Of a stretch of 64,000 nucleotides of DNA, positions 62,308-64,000 are shown piece after piece. Under the pieces are notes generated by a model. That model was not told where the DNA came from, made no database searches, and worked only from the letters and a program-made list of their open reading frames with translations. The stretch comes from Bacillota bacterium. GTDB taxonomy: Bacteria; Bacillota; Clostridia; Lachnospirales; Lachnospiraceae. The stretch spans positions 1 to 64,000 of the forward strand of contig JAFAGA010000055.1 in the NCBI GenBank assembly GCA_023423045.1. Reading direction: 5' to 3'. Numbering within the stretch: position 1 is the first letter of the stretch; each line of letters starts with the position of its first letter. The translations under genes and the position numbers were made by a program.

Positions 62308-62352
62308 GATCGATTCCGTTCTGTCAAATTCTATCCCTAAGGCCGGAATATG

Positions 62353-62394
62353 ACAAAGCGGACCGAAAAAGTTTATTTTTCACTCCGCTTTTTA
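62353..62394. terminator. Hairpin between the feo and dehydrogenase units
   Basis: AAAGCGGA-ccGAAAAA, short loop, TTTTTCacTCCGCTTT followed by TTT on the plus strand. It could also act for the minus-strand dehydrogenase. Confidence 0.55.
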
Positions 62395-62430
62395 ATTACT
62401 GGTTATTTAGTTGAATTTTATAGCTATAAC

Positions 62431-63629
62431 TCACGGAACAATTTCAAAAATAGTACCTCGATTAAGATCAGCAACTCGCATGGAGCCATAGACACCCAGA
62501 TATAGTTTGGTTTGCTCCAGATTGGTACCTAAGCTGACATAATAAGATGATTCCGAGCCAAAATCATAATCGGTTTCAATCACACTAAAATCTTCCGGTT
62601 TGCAATTGGCTCTGGCCCGGGTATAAGCCAGAACACCTTTCACCGGCGGCGGAGATCCTTCATTGCGAGCCAGGTCGGTAAATACAACGCTTCCTGTTAA
62701 GCCGGGGATTTCACTTCCCATATATGGATGGACTCCTGTAAGTGCGGTTGCTCCAAATCGATCAGGTCGGGAATCTTCATGAAAATAGCTGGTCAGAGGA
62801 ATGAAAAAATCGCTTCTACCAGATCCTGTCCGACATTTCCCGCATATTTGATATACTGATTAGGAAGCCTTTGAAAAGAAATGCCGGGTATGTTGCGGAC
62901 CCCTTTGGCAATCACCGTGAGTGTTTCCTGAATGGGTACGGGAAGTTCATCAAAACGCGTGACAACGGGCGGATTATCAACAGATGTGTTTTTAGCTGTA
63001 TCAATTTCAATTATTTTGCCGGCAATTTCCAGATCATTTTGGCTTAAGTTAAATGGATCATAGCCTGATCCGCCATCGCCGGTTGTTAGAACAAGGTTTC
63101 CTGTTTCGGGAGAAAAGTTTAAGCTATTGACACCATTATGATTTAAAAAGGGCCTTCTTATATTAAGTAATGTCCTTCTTTTTTGAGGTTGAGCATTTGA
63201 TTGTAAAATCCATTCTTCAACGGTGTCAATATGATCATATTGAACTTCCCGATTCATCCATGTTAGATTTAAGGTTGCAGGATCACATGGGTTAGGCTCG
63301 AAGGAGCCGGAAAGAGCACCCGGACCCTGTGTTCCGGCCACTGAATAATGAAGATAAAACAGGCCGTTATAGGAAAAGGCAGGATGAAACGCCAGCCCCA
63401 GCAATCCCCGTTCATCATATCCGCCGGAAGAAGCACCCAGTTCAAGGATTTGCGGGCGAATGTCCAAAAAAGTCTCTATCACTCCATTTCCGATGTAAAA
63501 AACCTCTCCAACCTGGGTTGCAATAAATAATCTTTCTATTGTATCGCCAGGCAGCACCGCTGTTTTCAAAACTGTGGGTAAATTTATATTACTTACCAGA
63601 GGCCATAAATTAACCTTTACCTTTATCAA
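62431..63629 (-). pseudogene. PQQ-type sugar dehydrogenase (glucose/sorbosone dehydrogenase), one frameshift
   Basis: A beta-propeller protein of about 398 residues after correction. Family segments are GDTIERLFIATQVGEVFYI, DERGLLGLAFHPAF, FLNHNGVNSLNFSPETGNLV (the usual HNGG-like catalytic region) and TTGDGGSG. The frame stops at 62793; adding one T to the T6 run (A-run 62804-62809 on plus) reads on as FFIPLTSYFHEDS ... YMGSEIPGLTGSVVFTDLA to 62431. Most relatives are periplasmic; no signal peptide is seen here. PQQ itself is not made by most clostridia, so activity is doubtful. It may be a read error. Confidence 0.7.
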
Positions 63630-63720
63630 TGCATTTACCTCATTCTGATTGATTTTCTCTTATAAAATATGATTAGAACGATTCTATTAGTACCAAATTG
63701 AGGCTTCTTTAAAATTACAA

Positions 63721-63828
63721 TTATTTTTGATTAACCGGTATCCATACTTCGACTTCTGAGCCTTCTGATTTGGTTTTAAAACCTGCCAAACGAAAAGTCT
63801 CTTTTTCTTCAGTTTTAAAATGGTTCAT
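63721..63828 (-). pseudogene. Internally deleted effector-binding (GyrI-like) gene, 35 codons
   Basis: ATG 63828 with GGAGG upstream encodes NHFKTEEKETFRLAGFK followed at once by SEVEVWIPVNQK. The first part is the typical start and the last part the typical end of GyrI/AraC-effector-type proteins of about 150 residues, so about 115 codons are gone in frame. It could still be translated. It is divergent from a WYL regulator. Confidence 0.5.
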
Positions 63829-63881
63829 ATTAAATACCTCCAAGATTTTATTTTAAAGATAAATATACTTTATCATAGCTA

Positions 63882-63903
63882 TTATGACATAAGTCTGTCA
63901 TAA
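63882..63903. promoter_or_regulatory. Palindrome between the divergent effector remnant and WYL gene
   Basis: TTATGACA, 6-base spacer, TGTCATAA: perfect 8-bp arms, 23 bases before the WYL start. Probable regulator-binding site. Confidence 0.6.
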
Positions 63904-63925
63904 TTAAATATGAGGTGAAATTTTT

Positions 63926-64000
63926 ATGAAAATCCAACGGCTAATCGCAATTATTATGCTCCTTTTAGAAAGAGATGTAGTGCCCACGAGCGAATTGGCT
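63926..64000 (+). CDS. WYL-type regulator, N-terminal start only
   Basis: The first 25 codons (MKIQRLIAIIMLLLERDVV, then PTSELA) run off the window. They match the N-terminus of the WYL regulator at 38451 (MKINRLISIIMLLLEQ), so this is probably another HTH_11/WYL protein. AGGTGAAA precedes the ATG. Confidence 0.7.
   Translation, partial: MKIQRLIAIIMLLLERDVVPTSELA

Noticed and set aside
1..64000. CRISPR array, tRNA, rRNA or known riboswitch
   Set aside because: I found no regularly spaced repeats, no cloverleaf-like genes, no rRNA stretches and no recognisable riboswitch core, although small structured RNAs could be missed by eye.

Overview
The window is low-GC Firmicutes DNA, most likely from a clostridial anaerobe of the Lachnospiraceae type. 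This is inferred from codon and base composition, strong purine-rich ribosome binding sites, a CD3324-like protein, ABC-F, WYL and MerR regulators, a feoAB cluster with its small Cys-rich protein, and clostridial mobile elements. I see no rRNA, tRNA or CRISPR array. The taxonomic call is an inference and no marker gene fixes the species.

Layout. 1-2.5 kb: gene remnants, a small Cys-rich protein and an AEC-family carrier. 3.0-9.7 kb: a two-component system followed by a lipoprotein and two tandem aryl-sulfate sulfotransferase lipoproteins. A TTTAAG-type direct repeat before both units suggests one regulon. 10-11.1 kb: an ArsR regulator and a decayed nitroreductase. 11.3-21.75 kb: a tight eight-gene operon that encodes a CarS-like CDP-lipid synthase, two PEP-synthase-like dikinases, a phosphatidylserine-synthase-like enzyme, a phosphatidylserine decarboxylase, a UbiA prenyltransferase, a GNAT-like protein and an AMP-forming ligase. 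A frameshifted flavin amine oxidase follows. This is the most unusual part of the window: UbiA, CarS, PssA and Psd are the families that build archaetidylethanolamine in archaea, here in a bacterial operon with two swivelling phosphotransferases. 23.7 kb: an internally deleted copy of the AEC gene. 24-26 kb: small accessory genes.

26.2-30.8 kb: a complete 3.5-kb Tn7/Tn552-like transposon (DDE integrase, AAA ATPase, DUF6431-like and DUF6075-like proteins) inserted in a nucleotidyltransferase gene, with a 5-bp TTAAG target duplication that restores the frame. 31-46 kb: regulators and singletons (diguanylate cyclase, MerR, ABC-F, D-Ala-D-Ala carboxypeptidase, VOC/WYL divergent pair, DMP19-like lipoprotein, amidohydrolase), then an ECF sigma/anti-sigma pair. 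Next to it lies a secreted bacteriocin-like operon whose upstream region shares an exactly spaced promoter-like motif with a second site beside a terminator. 46.7-55.2 kb: two paralogous modules, each TetR - terminator - operator - two ABC half-transporters. 55.4-62.3 kb: a diguanylate cyclase, an RsmH paralogue, a DbpA-type helicase and feoA-feoB-Cys-rich protein. 62.4-64 kb: a frameshifted PQQ-type sugar dehydrogenase, a 35-codon effector-domain remnant and the start of a second WYL regulator.

The GTTAG-N6-CTAAC palindrome occurs before both ABC pairs and before feoB, which hints at shared, possibly metal-linked control. Several genes are broken by single-base changes, mostly at homopolymer runs. 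These may be real decay or sequencing errors, and the sequence alone cannot decide.
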